A stretch of DNA of 44,448 bases, from the NCBI GenBank assembly GCA_964423865.1, contig CAYRGN010000028.1:1-44448 (forward strand), in the 5' to 3' direction. Source of the DNA: Leadbetterella sp964423865 (lineage in GTDB: Bacteria; Bacteroidota; Bacteroidia; Cytophagales; Spirosomataceae). The notes under the pieces were generated by a model that was not told where the DNA came from, searched no databases, and saw only the letters and a list, made by a program, of their open reading frames with translations. Within the stretch, counting starts at the first letter, position 1, and the number at the start of each line of letters is the position of its first letter. This document shows positions 1 to 7,394 of this stretch, one piece after another. The position numbers were made by a program, and so were the translations under genes.

Positions 1-55
1 ATAGCTGATAGCTGATAGCTGATAGCTGATAGCTGATAGCTGATAGCTGATAGCT
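1..55. repeat. Heptamer tandem repeat (ATAGCTG)n
   Basis: Almost eight uninterrupted head-to-tail copies of the 7-base unit ATAGCTG. The array begins at or before the window edge, so its full length is unknown. The same word, with variants such as GCTGAAAGCT and AGCTTTCAGC, recurs in the intergenic palindromes at 1269-1335, 7075-7203, 7231-7394, 10069-10132, 10160-10213, 29194-29306 and 44394-44448. This array looks like a slippage-expanded form of that family. No coding function is seen; 56-153 holds nothing else recognisable. Confidence 0.9.
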
Positions 56-153
56 TTAATTTAAGTAATAGTTTCTAAACGCAAATGTACGCAAGGTACT
101 TTGTATTACAAGGTATTTGGCAAAATATATTTTGTGAGATTTTTAGGAGTATC

Positions 154-507
154 TTACTCCTCCTCCTTTTTAGATTTTGAAATGATTTTAGATTCTATCG
201 TAAAATTTACGATCAGGCTTACCCCTCCGAACAGTAGAATCATGGCAATAACAACAGGCTCTACAGGAAGATCCTCAAATATTTCACCAAGAATGAGGGC
301 GACGATAATACCTAATGACACCCCTACTGCGAGCATTCCCAGCTTAAGCGTAAAAAAAGTGCTGGTTTTACCTTTAGAAACAAAAAGCGAAGGGTCAACC
401 CCTTTGTCAATGATCGACATCCTTTCCCGATGCCGGGCTGTAAAAAATACGTATCCTAAGATGGTAATTCCCAAAATAAGTACAATGAAAGTTTCTCCTG
501 GTCCCAT
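154..507 (-). CDS. Small inner-membrane protein, DUF6249-like
   Basis: A 117-residue protein with three hydrophobic segments, roughly residues 5-22, 51-75 and 82-103. The basic stretch TARHRERMSIIDKG follows the first segment, and the tail is lysine/glutamate-rich. The combination of a short N-terminal helix, a 'RHRERMxxIDKG' motif and two further helices resembles the DUF6249 family of small Bacteroidota membrane proteins. That family has no established biochemical role; it is often found near ECF sigma factors, and here the sigma gene is divergent 225 bases away. The ATG at 507 is the only start that keeps the first membrane helix. Functional partnership with the sigma factor is inferred from proximity only. 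Confidence 0.7.
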   Translation of the reverse strand: MGPGETFIVLILGITILGYVFFTARHRERMSIIDKGVDPSLFVSKGKTSTFFTLKLGMLAVGVSLGIIVALILGEIFEDLPVEPVVIAMILLFGGVSLIVNFTIESKIISKSKKEEE

Positions 508-681
508 AATTATTTGATTTTTGAGGATAAGACAGGGGGTGGAAAGAAAAAGTTACAGGGGAAGTTAATTTTCTTTTGAGGGATGTTGGATGGTAGAAGT
601 TAGATATTAGATGCGGTTAGATAAAAGGCAAACGCCTGCGGGTCTCTCACGGCTTCCCACGGAAAAAAAATTTCCTTTCTT

Positions 682-708
682 TGTAACTATTCTCACCTTT
701 GTGCTGTC
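682..708 (+). promoter_or_regulatory. Candidate ECF-type (autoregulatory) promoter of the sigma gene
   Basis: TGTAAC at 682-687 and TGTC at 705-708 are separated by 17 bases. This resembles the GTAAC/GGAAC -35 and CGTC -10 spacing of ECF sigma promoters, which often drive their own sigma gene. The site lies 24 bases upstream of the sigma ATG. No good housekeeping TAnnTTTG element is placed correctly here. This is a pattern match only. The rest of 508-681 shows nothing recognisable. Confidence 0.4.
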
Positions 709-731
709 ATATCCCCAACCTAACGTTTTGA

Positions 732-1265
732 ATGCACGAAGACCTGATGTATGTGGAAAGAGTGAAAAGAGGAGATACCGCATCTTTCCGCTTCCTGGTG
801 GATAAATATCAGGATATGGCCTATACCATCGCCTTTAAAATCCTGAAGAACTCCGGCGATGCCGAAGATGCGGCCCAGGAGGGTTTCGTGAAAGCGTATC
901 AACAGATTCACCGGTTTGAAGGCCGTTCGAAATTCTCCACCTGGCTTTATACGGTGATGTACCGGTCGGCGATCGACAAAACACACCAAAAGCGCTTCTT
1001 AAAAATGGAGGCGGTAGATTATGAGAAGCAGGTACACAGTGACACGCCTGTCCGGAAGTTAATGGCGGAAGAGCAAAGCATGCTGGTAAAGAAGGCTGTC
1101 GATGCCCTGCCGCCCACTGAAAGTCTTTTGATTACTTTGTTTTACATGAACGATTGTTCCGTGAAAGAAATCGCCGATATTAGCGGACTAACGGAAGTCA
1201 ACATCAAAGTAAAGTTATTCAGGGCCAGGAAAACTTTACAGGAACGTTTACGGTTTTTATTGTAA
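732..1265 (+). CDS. ECF-family RNA polymerase sigma factor
   Basis: A 177-residue sigma-70 family protein of extracytoplasmic-function type. Region 2 covers about residues 20-90 and contains YQDMAYTIAFKIL, GDAEDAAQEGFVKAY and the -10-recognition stretch FSTWLYTVMYRSAID. Region 4 covers about residues 115-172, with LPPTESLLITLFYM, the helix-turn-helix CSVKEIADISGLTEVNIKVKLFRARKTL and no region 3. It should direct RNA polymerase to a small regulon, probably including itself (see 682-708). The next gene, 76 bases downstream on the same strand, encodes a two-helix membrane protein in the position where an anti-sigma factor is normally found. No FecR-like or SusC-like partner is adjacent, so a link to the PUL is not supported. 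Confidence 0.93.
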   Translation: MHEDLMYVERVKRGDTASFRFLVDKYQDMAYTIAFKILKNSGDAEDAAQEGFVKAYQQIHRFEGRSKFSTWLYTVMYRSAIDKTHQKRFLKMEAVDYEKQVHSDTPVRKLMAEEQSMLVKKAVDALPPTESLLITLFYMNDCSVKEIADISGLTEVNIKVKLFRARKTLQERLRFLL

Positions 1266-1268
1266 GAG

Positions 1269-1335
1269 CCAAAAGCTATTAGCAGTCAGCTTTTAGCCTG
1301 TAGGCTGCAAACTGATTGCCAAAGGCTGAAATCTT
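1269..1335. repeat. Intergenic palindrome of the GCTGAAAGCT family (divergent copy)
   Basis: The space between the sigma gene and its downstream partner is made almost entirely of words such as AGCTATTAGCAGTCAGCT and GGCTGAAATC. These resemble the palindromes between the PUL genes. As in those copies, the repeat starts just after the upstream stop codon and ends a few bases before the next ATG (1342). The similarity is looser than in the copies at 7-10 kb. Confidence 0.5.
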
Positions 1336-1341
1336 TTAATC

Positions 1342-1797
1342 ATGAATAAGCTGGAGAAAATACTCAGGGAAAACCCGGTGACGGACAAGGCCTCCGCTGA
1401 TTTTTTATCTGCGGTGATGCAAAACGTGCATGCCGAAGCAGCCGGGGAAACGGTGCGGGAAGCCGCGTTGAAACAACTTCTTCAGCGCATGCCTGCCGAT
1501 AAGGCCGGGGTTGATTTCGCGGCGGAAGTGATGCAAAAGATTTCGGCCGCACCTCAACCGCTGCTGAGTTTATGGGGCCGGGTAGGTATCCTGACCTTTG
1601 TGGCCGTTTGCTGGAGCATCGTGAGTGATCTCCGTCCTTCGGAGACGTCGTTCAGCCCCCTGGCTCAAAAATTTTCTTCTCTTTCCTTCCATATTCCCCC
1701 GGTATACTCCCTCTCTGTGCTGGGTATGAGCGTACTACTGTTGCTGGATTATGTACTTCGGCGTAAAATCCAAACGACTACCCGATATAAGCACTAA
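1342..1797 (+). CDS. Membrane protein downstream of ECF sigma, putative anti-sigma factor with duplicated N-terminal motif
   Basis: A 151-residue protein. The N-terminal cytoplasmic half carries the same motif twice: TDKASADFLSAVMQNVHAEA (about residues 14-33) and ADKAGVDFAAEVMQKISAAP (about 52-71). Two hydrophobic segments follow, near residues 78-95 and 119-139, with a basic tail. There is no zinc-binding HxxxCxxC motif and no recognisable anti-sigma domain. Gene order (directly after an ECF sigma gene, same strand) and topology (cytoplasmic N-terminus, membrane C-terminus) fit an anti-sigma factor. I do not recognise the family, and the role is inferred from context. Start chosen at the first ATG after the intergenic repeat. 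Confidence 0.6.
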   Translation: MNKLEKILRENPVTDKASADFLSAVMQNVHAEAAGETVREAALKQLLQRMPADKAGVDFAAEVMQKISAAPQPLLSLWGRVGILTFVAVCWSIVSDLRPSETSFSPLAQKFSSLSFHIPPVYSLSVLGMSVLLLLDYVLRRKIQTTTRYKH

Positions 1798-1814
1798 TCA
1801 AGTAATTTACTTTT

Positions 1815-1859
1815 ACAACTATGCAAATCTCAAATTGAATTTGAAATTTGCATAGTTGT
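1815..1859. other. 45-bp near-perfect palindrome, terminator or operator
   Basis: Arms ACAACTATGCAAAT and ATTTGCATAGTTGT (14 bp, perfect) enclose a second pair, TCAAATT and AATTTGA, around a single G, with one mismatch between the two stems. It lies 18 bases after the stop of the putative anti-sigma gene and just upstream of the ATPase gene at 1902. The 3' arm contains the TTTG used as the -33 element of the promoter at 1847-1880. It could end the sigma transcript, act as an operator, or do both. There is no U-run directly after it, which makes a simple intrinsic terminator less likely. Confidence 0.7.
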
Positions 1860-1880
1860 TAGAAGTATTTTATACCTTTG
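1847..1880 (+). promoter_or_regulatory. Bacteroidota housekeeping promoter of the ATPase gene
   Basis: TTTG at 1847-1850 and TACCTTTG at 1873-1880 are separated by 22 bases, which fits the Bacteroidota consensus TTTG-N17-23-TAnnTTTG. The predicted start of transcription is about 1886-1888, giving a short leader to the ATG at 1902. The -33 element lies within the right arm of the 45-bp palindrome, so a protein bound there would compete with RNA polymerase. Confidence 0.65.
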
Positions 1881-1901
1881 TAACGGATAAAAAGGTACCA
1901 A

Positions 1902-3056
1902 ATGTATTTACCAAGAATCACCGAAAATGAGATTGCATTTGCCATAGAACACTTTCCTGTCACGGCTATCATTGGCCCGCGTCAATGTGGAAAATCCACA
2001 ATGGTAAAACACCTGATGGAAAATTACTCGTTCGGAACATTATATTTGGATCTCGAGCGGCCGTCGGACCTGGAAAAGTTGAACGATGCCGAGTGGTTTC
2101 TCAGCAACCAAAAAGACAAACTGATATGCATAGACGAAATCCAGCGAAAGCCCGATTTGTTTCCACTTATCAGAAGTCTGGTCGACGAATGGGACAGGCC
2201 CGGATGTTTTGTGGTGCTGGGTTCCGCTTCCCGCGATTTACTGATGCAGAGTTCCGAATCACTTGCCGGTCGAATTGTGTATAAGCAATTAACACCTCTT
2301 TTATGGTCGGAACTACAAGAATCGGATGTAGAAAAATATTTTGAAAGAGGCGGATTTCCCCGGAGCATTTTAGCGGCAAATGATAAAGTTTCATATGACT
2401 GGCGGACCAGCTTTATTTCCACATTTCTGGAACGCGATCTTTTACAGTGGGTTAATTTTACCCCCATCACCATGCGACGTTTATGGCAAATGCTGTCTCA
2501 CGTAAACGGACAAACAGTAAATTATTCAACTCTCGGCAGTTCACTTGGGGTAAGCAATCAGACCGTAAAGAACTATATTGATTTATTGAAAAGTACCTAT
2601 ATGGTCGACGTGATAGAACCCTACATTTCCAATATGGGTAAACGCCTGGTCAAAGCCCCCAAAGTATATATTTCTGACTCAGGCATTGTGTTAGCTTTAT
2701 TAGGCATCCGTTCATTTGCCGACCTTTTAGGCCATCCGGCCATAGGTTCTGTCTGGGAAACAATGGTTCTTGCCAATTTGCGTGGCATGTTTCCAGATTC
2801 CGAAATTTTCTATTATCGTACTGCGGGAGGTGCAGAAATTGATTTTGTGCTGCAACATAACAATCGGGTAATCGCCATCGAATGCAAAGCCTCCTATTCT
2901 CCTACACTTTCCAAAGGAAACCACATTGCTATTAACGATATCCAACCTCAATACAGCTTTGTGGTGACTCCCTCATCCGATACCTGGCCAATGACTAAAG
3001 GAATTGATGTAGTTTCACTTACAGATCTACTAAAAAGACTGGGCGAGTTCAAATAA
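1902..3056 (+). CDS. AAA ATPase with C-terminal DUF4143 domain
   Basis: A 384-residue protein. The N-terminal AAA_14 P-loop domain has Walker A GPRQCGKST (residues 25-33, Lys31) and Walker B LICIDEIQ (Asp78, Glu79). The sequence VVLGSASRDLL, typical of sensor 1 in this group, follows. The middle holds a winged-helix-like segment (TVNYSTLGSSLGVSNQTVKN). The C-terminal DUF4143 region ends in AEIDFVLQ...IAIECKAS, the E-x-D and E-x-K arrangement of a restriction-endonuclease-like fold. Members are common in Bacteroidota and archaea and spread laterally; their cellular role is unsettled. It has its own promoter and faces a second protein of similar architecture (3130-4320), the stop codons being 73 bases apart. 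Length is normal for the family. Confidence 0.9.
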   Translation: MYLPRITENEIAFAIEHFPVTAIIGPRQCGKSTMVKHLMENYSFGTLYLDLERPSDLEKLNDAEWFLSNQKDKLICIDEIQRKPDLFPLIRSLVDEWDRPGCFVVLGSASRDLLMQSSESLAGRIVYKQLTPLLWSELQESDVEKYFERGGFPRSILAANDKVSYDWRTSFISTFLERDLLQWVNFTPITMRRLWQMLSHVNGQTVNYSTLGSSLGVSNQTVKNYIDLLKSTYMVDVIEPYISNMGKRLVKAPKVYISDSGIVLALLGIRSFADLLGHPAIGSVWETMVLANLRGMFPDSEIFYYRTAGGAEIDFVLQHNNRVIAIECKASYSPTLSKGNHIAINDIQPQYSFVVTPSSDTWPMTKGIDVVSLTDLLKRLGEFK

Positions 3057-3129
3057 AAATTAAATTGGGTTTTCACTAATCTCATTGTGCAATTGATACC
3101 GAAGGTATATTATAGATAGCATTCACCCC

Positions 3130-4320
3130 TCAATACATCCACCCGAAGAGCCAGACCGGAATGATATGACCAAAGCCGATTTCGATACCGTCTTTGGCTA
3201 AGTATGCATCTTTTACCCCGGCTATCTGTTTCTTCCCTTTATTCTTGCCTCCAATCTCAAACGTATAGGTTTGGTCGATCACAAAATCGGCCGTTTCCGC
3301 CAGGTTTATTTCGTGCAGGCCTTTGAACTGGTTCAGGAAAAACGTTTCCCGGACATTCCCGATATTGGTGTTTTCCATGGCCAAAGCATACATCAGGTTG
3401 GTATTGTTGAGAAACAGCTTCTCGGGCTTGGTAAGTACGCCGATCCCTGAACTGTCTTTGTACGCCTCATTGAGTAATCCCGCCCGCTCCAGCATCTTAA
3501 TGCACTGTACCAGGGTATTGCGGGAAACCCCGACTTTCGTGCTCAGTTTGGTGATGTTGGGTGTAAACGGCGCACTGGAAGCCACGGTGATGAGCAATTT
3601 CTTCAGCTTAAGCAAAGTATCATAATTGACGTCTTCCACCGCGTTGATGTCTATTTCAATGATCAGGTTAATAGTATGCTGCAACTTTTGAAAATACGAA
3701 TTTTCATTTTCCTTATAATAAGGATAAGCACCCGTCTTCAGATACTTCTCAAACAATGGCAAAGGTCGTATTTCCTGGAGAATGCGGGTGGCAATGGCCT
3801 GATGATCATTCAAAATCTCTGGAAAGGAATAGGCAGGAAATTCCTTTTGGGTTTCAAACATAAGAAACTCCCTGAAAGACAACTCTTTCAAATAGTAAGA
3901 AACGGCTCTCCGACTTAAATCTGACTCTGATTTATAGATTTCGAGCATGGAAGATGAGGTGAAGATCACGCTGAGCTCGGGAAAATTGTCGTAAATCAAC
4001 TTGATTTCTCTTGACCAGTTGGGGTATTTGTGTACTTCATCAAGCAATAAATGTGTACCTCCGAATTGCGTAAACCGCTTTGCTAAATCATACAGCTTAT
4101 TATCATAAAAATAGACATGATCCAGACTAATGTAGAGTGTGGATTTCAGCGGTAAATGAAGTTTTGCCAATTGTAAAAGCAAGGTGGTTTTCCCTGATCC
4201 GCGGGCACCTTTTACCGCAATCAGGCGGTTATTCAGATCCATTTGCGTGAGGAGATAGCGTTGCCATCTGGAGGATACCCGGGCAATTTTTATCTGAAAT
4301 TCCAACAATAACTCTTCCAT
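3130..4320 (-). CDS. AAA ATPase with C-terminal DUF4143-like domain
   Basis: A 396-residue protein of the same general class as the convergent ATPase at 1902-3056, but only distantly similar. Walker A is GARGSGKTT (residues 38-46) and Walker B is THLLLDEVHKYPNW. The C-terminal part has a winged-helix-like stretch (TKLSTKVGVSRNTLVQCIKML) and ends with TADFVI...TFEIGGKNKG, a weaker match to the nuclease-like E-x-K signature. The gene and its upstream region are more AT-rich than the PUL, consistent with separate acquisition. Expression is probably controlled by the palindrome at 4360-4401. The function of this ATPase family is not established. Confidence 0.88.
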   Translation of the reverse strand: MEELLLEFQIKIARVSSRWQRYLLTQMDLNNRLIAVKGARGSGKTTLLLQLAKLHLPLKSTLYISLDHVYFYDNKLYDLAKRFTQFGGTHLLLDEVHKYPNWSREIKLIYDNFPELSVIFTSSSMLEIYKSESDLSRRAVSYYLKELSFREFLMFETQKEFPAYSFPEILNDHQAIATRILQEIRPLPLFEKYLKTGAYPYYKENENSYFQKLQHTINLIIEIDINAVEDVNYDTLLKLKKLLITVASSAPFTPNITKLSTKVGVSRNTLVQCIKMLERAGLLNEAYKDSSGIGVLTKPEKLFLNNTNLMYALAMENTNIGNVRETFFLNQFKGLHEINLAETADFVIDQTYTFEIGGKNKGKKQIAGVKDAYLAKDGIEIGFGHIIPVWLFGWMY

Positions 4321-4339
4321 AATTGCTCTTTATAAAAAG

Positions 4340-4401
4340 CAAATATAAGAATTTTTGACGATTCTATAAAGCAATATATTTATTTTTTGCTTTATAGAAT
4401 C
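4340..4401 (-). promoter_or_regulatory. Promoter -7 element with a 15-bp inverted-repeat operator
   Basis: On the minus strand TATATTTG (complement of 4340-4347) matches the TAnnTTTG -7 element, 20 bases from the ATG at 4320. Just upstream are perfect arms GATTCTATAAAGCAA (4360-4374) and TTGCTTTATAGAATC (4387-4401) with a 12-base spacer. The half-word CTATAAAGCAA is echoed nearby, for example in GCTTTCTATAAG at 4453-4464. The arms straddle where the -33 region should be, as expected for a repressor or activator site. The best -33 TTG is 24 bases from the -7 element, slightly too far. The rest of 4402-4531 is AT-rich with no gene seen. Confidence 0.6.
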
Positions 4402-4531
4402 ATCAATATTATACATTATTGTTAAATGAAAAAAGCAATATATACATATTATGCTTTCTATAAGAAGCCGCTTTAGCTATATATAAAGAACAATACGAGC
4501 TTGGGTGACTATCCATGATTTCGCCTTACTT

Positions 4532-5857
4532 TCACTTCCCAAACTCTTTGTCAGGTATTGTTCCCTTCACTTTGATTCTATACGGCCATTGCGCATTTTC
4601 TTCCTCCTTGCGCGCCACCGTAACGTGTTCTGTGGGTGCGCCACTCACCACCAGCCACAAGTGTTGGGTATCGGCCGGTACTTTGAAGGCTACTTTACCC
4701 GGCCTGCTGTAGGTTTCTGAATACACTCGACTGCCGTCTTTTTTCACCGCTACCCATCCGTAACGCCACCCTGCTTTGTCTGTCCGCAAGGCCCGGTAGC
4801 CCGAAGCACCCGCTAGTCCTTCGAAGGTTATTTCTACCTTTTTACCCGCCCTCGGCACTTCCAGCCGGATACCGTTATAACCGTAATCCTGTATACAGTT
4901 TTCTTCCGCAATGGTGTACCACCCGTCTGGTGCGGCCAGCAGTTTACTTTTGTGCATATTGGCATAGGGTGCGGCTACTTCCTGCACCCGCGGCAGATCC
5001 CAGGTCATAAACCGCCGGGCGGCATCAAACATTTCATCATTAAACTGCTCCTGACTGATGCCCGTAATGCGTTTGTAGGTCATCACGGGATCTTCGCCCT
5101 GTTCCGGACTCCGGAGTAACTTCCCGAAGAAATCTTTTCCGTGCTTTTCCGACCAGTATTCCATCACATACGGGGAATGATACGTATTGGTGCCGTGCAG
5201 AAAGGCAAAATGGGTCTTTTGCAGGTAGCTTACCAGGTGATAGTTTTCAAAGGTCATCCATTCCGGATACACCTGCCAGAGCATATATTGCGCCGACATT
5301 TCCATGATAGAACTGCGGAAGCCCCGCCCGCTGTCTTTGCCTGCCAGATATTGAAAAGAGTGTCCGAGTTCATGCGCCAGGGCTCCGTAAGGGGGTCGGC
5401 TCATGCGCACGGCGGGGGTCCAGAGACAGCCCACCTCTTCCGCCCCGCCGCCAAAGGCGGTTTGTTCATCACCGCCTATCACAAACAGCAGGATCTTGTA
5501 TTTATCACTGAGCGAATTCCCCTTTTCCACAATCTTCAGCACGTTGACGTAATAGTCATAAAAACGTTCCAACTCCCGGGAGGCTTCCCTGACATCAAAG
5601 CGTTTCTTTTCGTCCGTGTTTTTCATGGGATCATCCCCGAATTCCTTTGACCAGAAGATCACGATATTCTCTGATTCCAGCTTGCGGTGGTGATTGAACT
5701 CGCTTTCCGGGTTATTGAAATCGTTCCCCTCCGGAACCCGCCAGATTTTAGCGGGAAGAAGTACTTCTTTTCCCGGAGTGTCGTTCGGGTTTTTTGCATA
5801 CGCATCACACAAAATGCCGGTAAAAATAACCAGCAGGGTAGCAAGGGTCGATCGCAT
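4532..5857 (-). CDS. Exported DUF6055-like protein with HELGH metallopeptidase-type motif
   Basis: A 441-residue protein starting at the ATG at 5857. That start gives a clean signal peptide (MRSTLATLLVIFTGILCDAYA); a longer frame up to 5923 would place 22 polar residues before it. After the signal comes a segment with IVIFWSKEFG and ILLFVIGGDEQTAFGGG, then GALAHELGHSFQY, a zinc-peptidase-type HExxH at His162-His166. The C-terminal third looks like a beta-sandwich (IRLEVPRAGKKVEITFEGLAG). It resembles DUF6055 proteins found in Bacteroidota PULs. I do not know a proven substrate for the family; peptidase activity on glycoproteins such as arabinogalactan or extensin is a guess. It is the last gene of the susC-led minus-strand run, 101 bases after the GH43 gene. 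Confidence 0.72.
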   Translation of the reverse strand: MRSTLATLLVIFTGILCDAYAKNPNDTPGKEVLLPAKIWRVPEGNDFNNPESEFNHHRKLESENIVIFWSKEFGDDPMKNTDEKKRFDVREASRELERFYDYYVNVLKIVEKGNSLSDKYKILLFVIGGDEQTAFGGGAEEVGCLWTPAVRMSRPPYGALAHELGHSFQYLAGKDSGRGFRSSIMEMSAQYMLWQVYPEWMTFENYHLVSYLQKTHFAFLHGTNTYHSPYVMEYWSEKHGKDFFGKLLRSPEQGEDPVMTYKRITGISQEQFNDEMFDAARRFMTWDLPRVQEVAAPYANMHKSKLLAAPDGWYTIAEENCIQDYGYNGIRLEVPRAGKKVEITFEGLAGASGYRALRTDKAGWRYGWVAVKKDGSRVYSETYSRPGKVAFKVPADTQHLWLVVSGAPTEHVTVARKEEENAQWPYRIKVKGTIPDKEFGK

Positions 5858-5958
5858 CGTTCTTTTCTTTAGATCAATCAAGATAAAACAAGAAATGCGT
5901 ATTGTGACTACCCCGGCATGCAAGAGGTTAAAAAATAAAAAACGAAAGTTAATATTGT

Positions 5959-7059
5959 TTAATCAAACACCCCCAGATCCCACTTATCCATCCATTCAAT
6001 CACGGGCTGTCCGTTCACCACTTTCACCGGCAACCAGATGTACCGTCCGTCGATATGGTTTTTGGGCTTCCAGCGGTCTGCCATGAAAATGAAAGCGTTC
6101 TTCTTTCCGGCTACGGGCAAAATATAGGTACTTTGGGAATGGAAGGTCAGCTCGGCCCCCTCTCCGATACAGGGGTTTTTGAGTTGCTCCCAGGGCCCCA
6201 GCACCGACCTCGCACGGAAGGAGCGGGCGGCGTTCGGATCCCAGCCGGTACAACCCGAGGTGATGAGATAATACCACCCGTCTTGCTTAAAGAGGGCGGG
6301 CGCTTCGTTATGTCCGGCCGGGGCCAGGGTAATGTAATTTCCGGTAAAGCTTTGGTAGTCGTCGCTTAGTTCGGCGATGTTCAGGGTCAGGTTTTCTTCG
6401 GCGGAATAGATGTGGTAGGCGGTGCCGTCTTCATCCACGTACAGGGTCATGTCGCGTGCCATTTGTCCGCCTTCAAAATCACGGCGTACAAAAAGTCCCT
6501 CTTTTACTGCTTTGTACCAGTCGGGTGTCCACCATTTCAGGGTATCTTGGCCCGGCAGGGGCTTTTTCCATGCCTCCTCAAAATTCCGGGGCCAGATGCC
6601 GGCATTGGGACGTAACGATTTCTTATACACAAACGGGCCGGTAGGGCTGTCGCTCACCGCCAAAGCCGTCCGGGCCGCTTCGTAGCCCCTCCCCTTCAGT
6701 TCGAGGTGAAACCACATCACGTATTTTTTTGTTTTCTCGTTGTAGATCACTTTCGGGCGCTCTATCACACATCCTTTTGTGATTTCTGATTCCGCGTCTT
6801 CACTCACTTTCAGGGCCACGCCTTCGTTCTTCCAGTTGTACAGGTCTTTTGAAGAATAGACGCTTACGCCTACTTCAGCCCGGGAATTATTTCCCTTGAT
6901 TTCTCCATACCAATAATAGGTTCCGTTTTGGTACAGGATCCCACCCCCGTGGGCATTGATGTGCTGACCGTTATTATCGGGCCAGATTTCACCCGGAATA
7001 AACTGGGCATGAGCGGCCGAAGACCAAAAGGCGAAGAGTAAGAACAGTATTTTTTTCAT
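5959..7059 (-). CDS. Exported glycoside hydrolase family 43 protein (GH43_24/34-like)
   Basis: A 366-residue protein with signal peptide MKKILFLLFAFWSSAAHAQ and a single five-bladed beta-propeller. The N-terminal motif INAHGGGILYQNGTYYWYGE (about residues 34-53) is typical of the GH43 branch that includes exo-beta-1,3-galactanases (subfamily 24) and beta-galactosidase-like enzymes (subfamily 34). Further propeller motifs are ERPKVIYN, ARDMTLYVDEDGTAYHIYS and NEAPALFKQDGWYYLITSG. In this branch the usual GH43 Asp base is often replaced, so the general acid is the more reliable mark. It probably removes galactose from RG-I or arabinogalactan side chains in the periplasm. Its leader is formed by the intergenic palindrome at 7075-7203. 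Subfamily is uncertain. Confidence 0.85.
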   Translation of the reverse strand: MKKILFLLFAFWSSAAHAQFIPGEIWPDNNGQHINAHGGGILYQNGTYYWYGEIKGNNSRAEVGVSVYSSKDLYNWKNEGVALKVSEDAESEITKGCVIERPKVIYNEKTKKYVMWFHLELKGRGYEAARTALAVSDSPTGPFVYKKSLRPNAGIWPRNFEEAWKKPLPGQDTLKWWTPDWYKAVKEGLFVRRDFEGGQMARDMTLYVDEDGTAYHIYSAEENLTLNIAELSDDYQSFTGNYITLAPAGHNEAPALFKQDGWYYLITSGCTGWDPNAARSFRARSVLGPWEQLKNPCIGEGAELTFHSQSTYILPVAGKKNAFIFMADRWKPKNHIDGRYIWLPVKVVNGQPVIEWMDKWDLGVFD

Positions 7060-7074
7060 ATGTATAATAATTTT

Positions 7075-7203
7075 AGCTTTCAGCCTTCAGCCGGGTGGCG
7101 CACCACTATCAGCAGTCAGCCGGGCGACGCTTCGCTTATTCATCGGCGGCGGGAGGCGCTCCTCTTGGTGTGCCGAATTTCTGAAAGTTGATAGCTGAAA
7201 GCT
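7075..7203. repeat. Intergenic palindrome, copy 1 upstream of GH43
   Basis: Begins with AGCTTTCAGC (7075-7084) and ends with GCTGAAAGCT (7194-7203), which are exact reverse complements. The inside has further partial inverted words (CAGCCTTCAGC, CTATCAGCAGTCAGC) and a GC-rich loop with CTTATTCAT. Read on the minus strand the element ends 15 bases before the GH43 ATG, so it would form a hairpin immediately before the ribosome-binding region. Related elements lie at six other gene junctions in the window. Confidence 0.85.
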
Positions 7204-7208
7204 CATGG

Positions 7209-7217
7209 CTATTTCAT
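7209..7217 (-). other. ATG-AAA-TAG mini-ORF between two palindromes (possible gene-loss scar)
   Basis: Between palindrome copies 1 and 2 the minus strand reads GCTAAAATTTATACAT, ATGAAATAG, CCATGAGC. The first part matches the leader that precedes the real GH43 start. The AAATAG followed by C and ATGAGC-like sequence matches the junction at the end of real upstream genes (DUF2264 at 7395). The region therefore looks like a gene start joined directly to a gene end. The same three-codon ORF occurs at 10138-10146. Confidence 0.5.
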
Positions 7218-7230
7218 ATGTATAAATTTT

Positions 7231-7394
7231 AGCTTTCAGCCTTCAGCTATCAGCCAGGCGGAAGGCCGCCCCGCGACACTTCGCTTATTCATTGGGAGGC
7301 GCCTAGCCGGCGGTCGGGCGATGCTTCGTTGGTATGCCGTTTTTCTGATAGTGGTGCGCCACCCGGCTAATAGCTGAACGCTCATGGCTAACAG
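7231..7394. repeat. Intergenic palindrome, copy 2, between DUF2264 and GH43 genes
   Basis: Starts AGCTTTCAGC (7231-7240) and ends near GCTGAACGCT (7374-7383), followed by GGCTAACAGCTATTT, in which the TAG stop of the DUF2264 gene (7395) lies. The loop has GGTGCGCCACC, also present as GGTGGCGCACCACT in copy 1, and the shared CTTATTCAT. It is the longest copy of the family. With copy 1 it forms a tandem pair filling the whole 335-base gap at 7060-7394. Confidence 0.8.
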
